A stretch of DNA of 6,237 nt from Flavobacteriales bacterium (lineage in GTDB: Bacteria; Bacteroidota; Bacteroidia; NS11-12g; UBA955): positions 1 to 6,237 of the forward strand of contig CANFVI010000100.1 of NCBI GenBank assembly GCA_947450405.1, given 5' to 3'. The notes below the pieces were generated by a model. That model had not been told where the DNA came from. It worked only from the letters and a program-made list of their open reading frames with translations, and did not search any database. Positions 6,131-6,237 of this stretch are shown here, piece after piece (positions within the stretch are counted from its first letter, which is position 1; each line of letters opens with the position of its first letter). The translations under genes and the position numbers were made by a program.

Positions 6131-6237
6131 TTATACCCAATCCATTGCCATAGCCATACCACCAAAAAAGGTAGGCAAACCTAACCAAAATGCTTGTGGC
6201 AAGAAAATGGTAAACAAGGTAAGAGCGATACCACTAA
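6131..6237 (-). CDS. C-terminal fragment of a hydrophobic (membrane) protein, 5' end outside the window
   Basis: The last 34 codons of an open frame end at TAA (6131-6133) and are open to the right edge. The residues read SGIALTLFTIFLPQAFWLGL, followed by PTFFGGMAMAMDWV. This is strongly hydrophobic, with Pro, Trp and Gly breaks as in the last membrane helix of an integral membrane protein. The codon choice resembles that of the neighbours and the stop precedes accA by 49 bases on the same strand, so a real gene end is more likely than chance. I do not recognise the family from this fragment. Confidence 0.55.
   Translation of the reverse strand, partial: SGIALTLFTIFLPQAFWLGLPTFFGGMAMAMDWV

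Overview
The window looks like chromosomal DNA of a Bacteroidota bacterium. It is AT-rich, coding is dense, and Shine-Dalgarno sequences are largely absent upstream of the starts. The protein types also fit that phylum: a UpxY-type NusG paralogue, a PIG-L deacetylase with an HTDD motif, a membrane-anchored HdrC-like iron-sulfur protein and a short TatA. The genus cannot be told from this sequence.

All eight genes lie on the minus strand, so transcription runs from high to low coordinates. In order of transcription they are: the last 34 codons of a hydrophobic protein of unknown function (6131-6237); accA, acetyl-CoA carboxylase carboxyltransferase alpha (5116-6081); a FabK/nitronate-monooxygenase-type FMN enzyme (4128-5072); a UpxY-like antitermination factor (3542-4096) overlapping a PIG-L deacetylase (2916-3548) by 7 bases; a membrane Fe-S/cytochrome-b-type oxidoreductase (1545-2864); tatA (1253-1474); and gatA (1-1256, cut off by the window edge), whose TTG start overlaps the tatA stop by 4 bases. 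No intergenic gap exceeds about 70 bases, and there is no gene-free stretch of 300 bases. gatA is the only gene needing a non-ATG start, and its reading frame is intact over 418 codons.

Several functions recur. accA provides malonyl-CoA for fatty acid synthesis, and the adjacent FMN enzyme may be an enoyl-ACP reductase or an unrelated nitronate/flavin oxidase. The UpxY/PIG-L pair is of the sort usually found in surface-polysaccharide loci, but here it sits alone among housekeeping genes. The Fe-S protein is a quinone/heme-type electron-transfer module without its usual catalytic partner in this window. tatA and gatA are core protein-export and tRNA-charging genes that appear translationally coupled.

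I see no mobile element, CRISPR array, tRNA or rRNA. No clearly new multi-gene system stands out. The best leads are the stranded UpxY/PIG-L pair, the partnerless Fe-S protein, the perfect 20-bp palindrome between the Fe-S gene and tatA, and the FabK-like gene beside accA.
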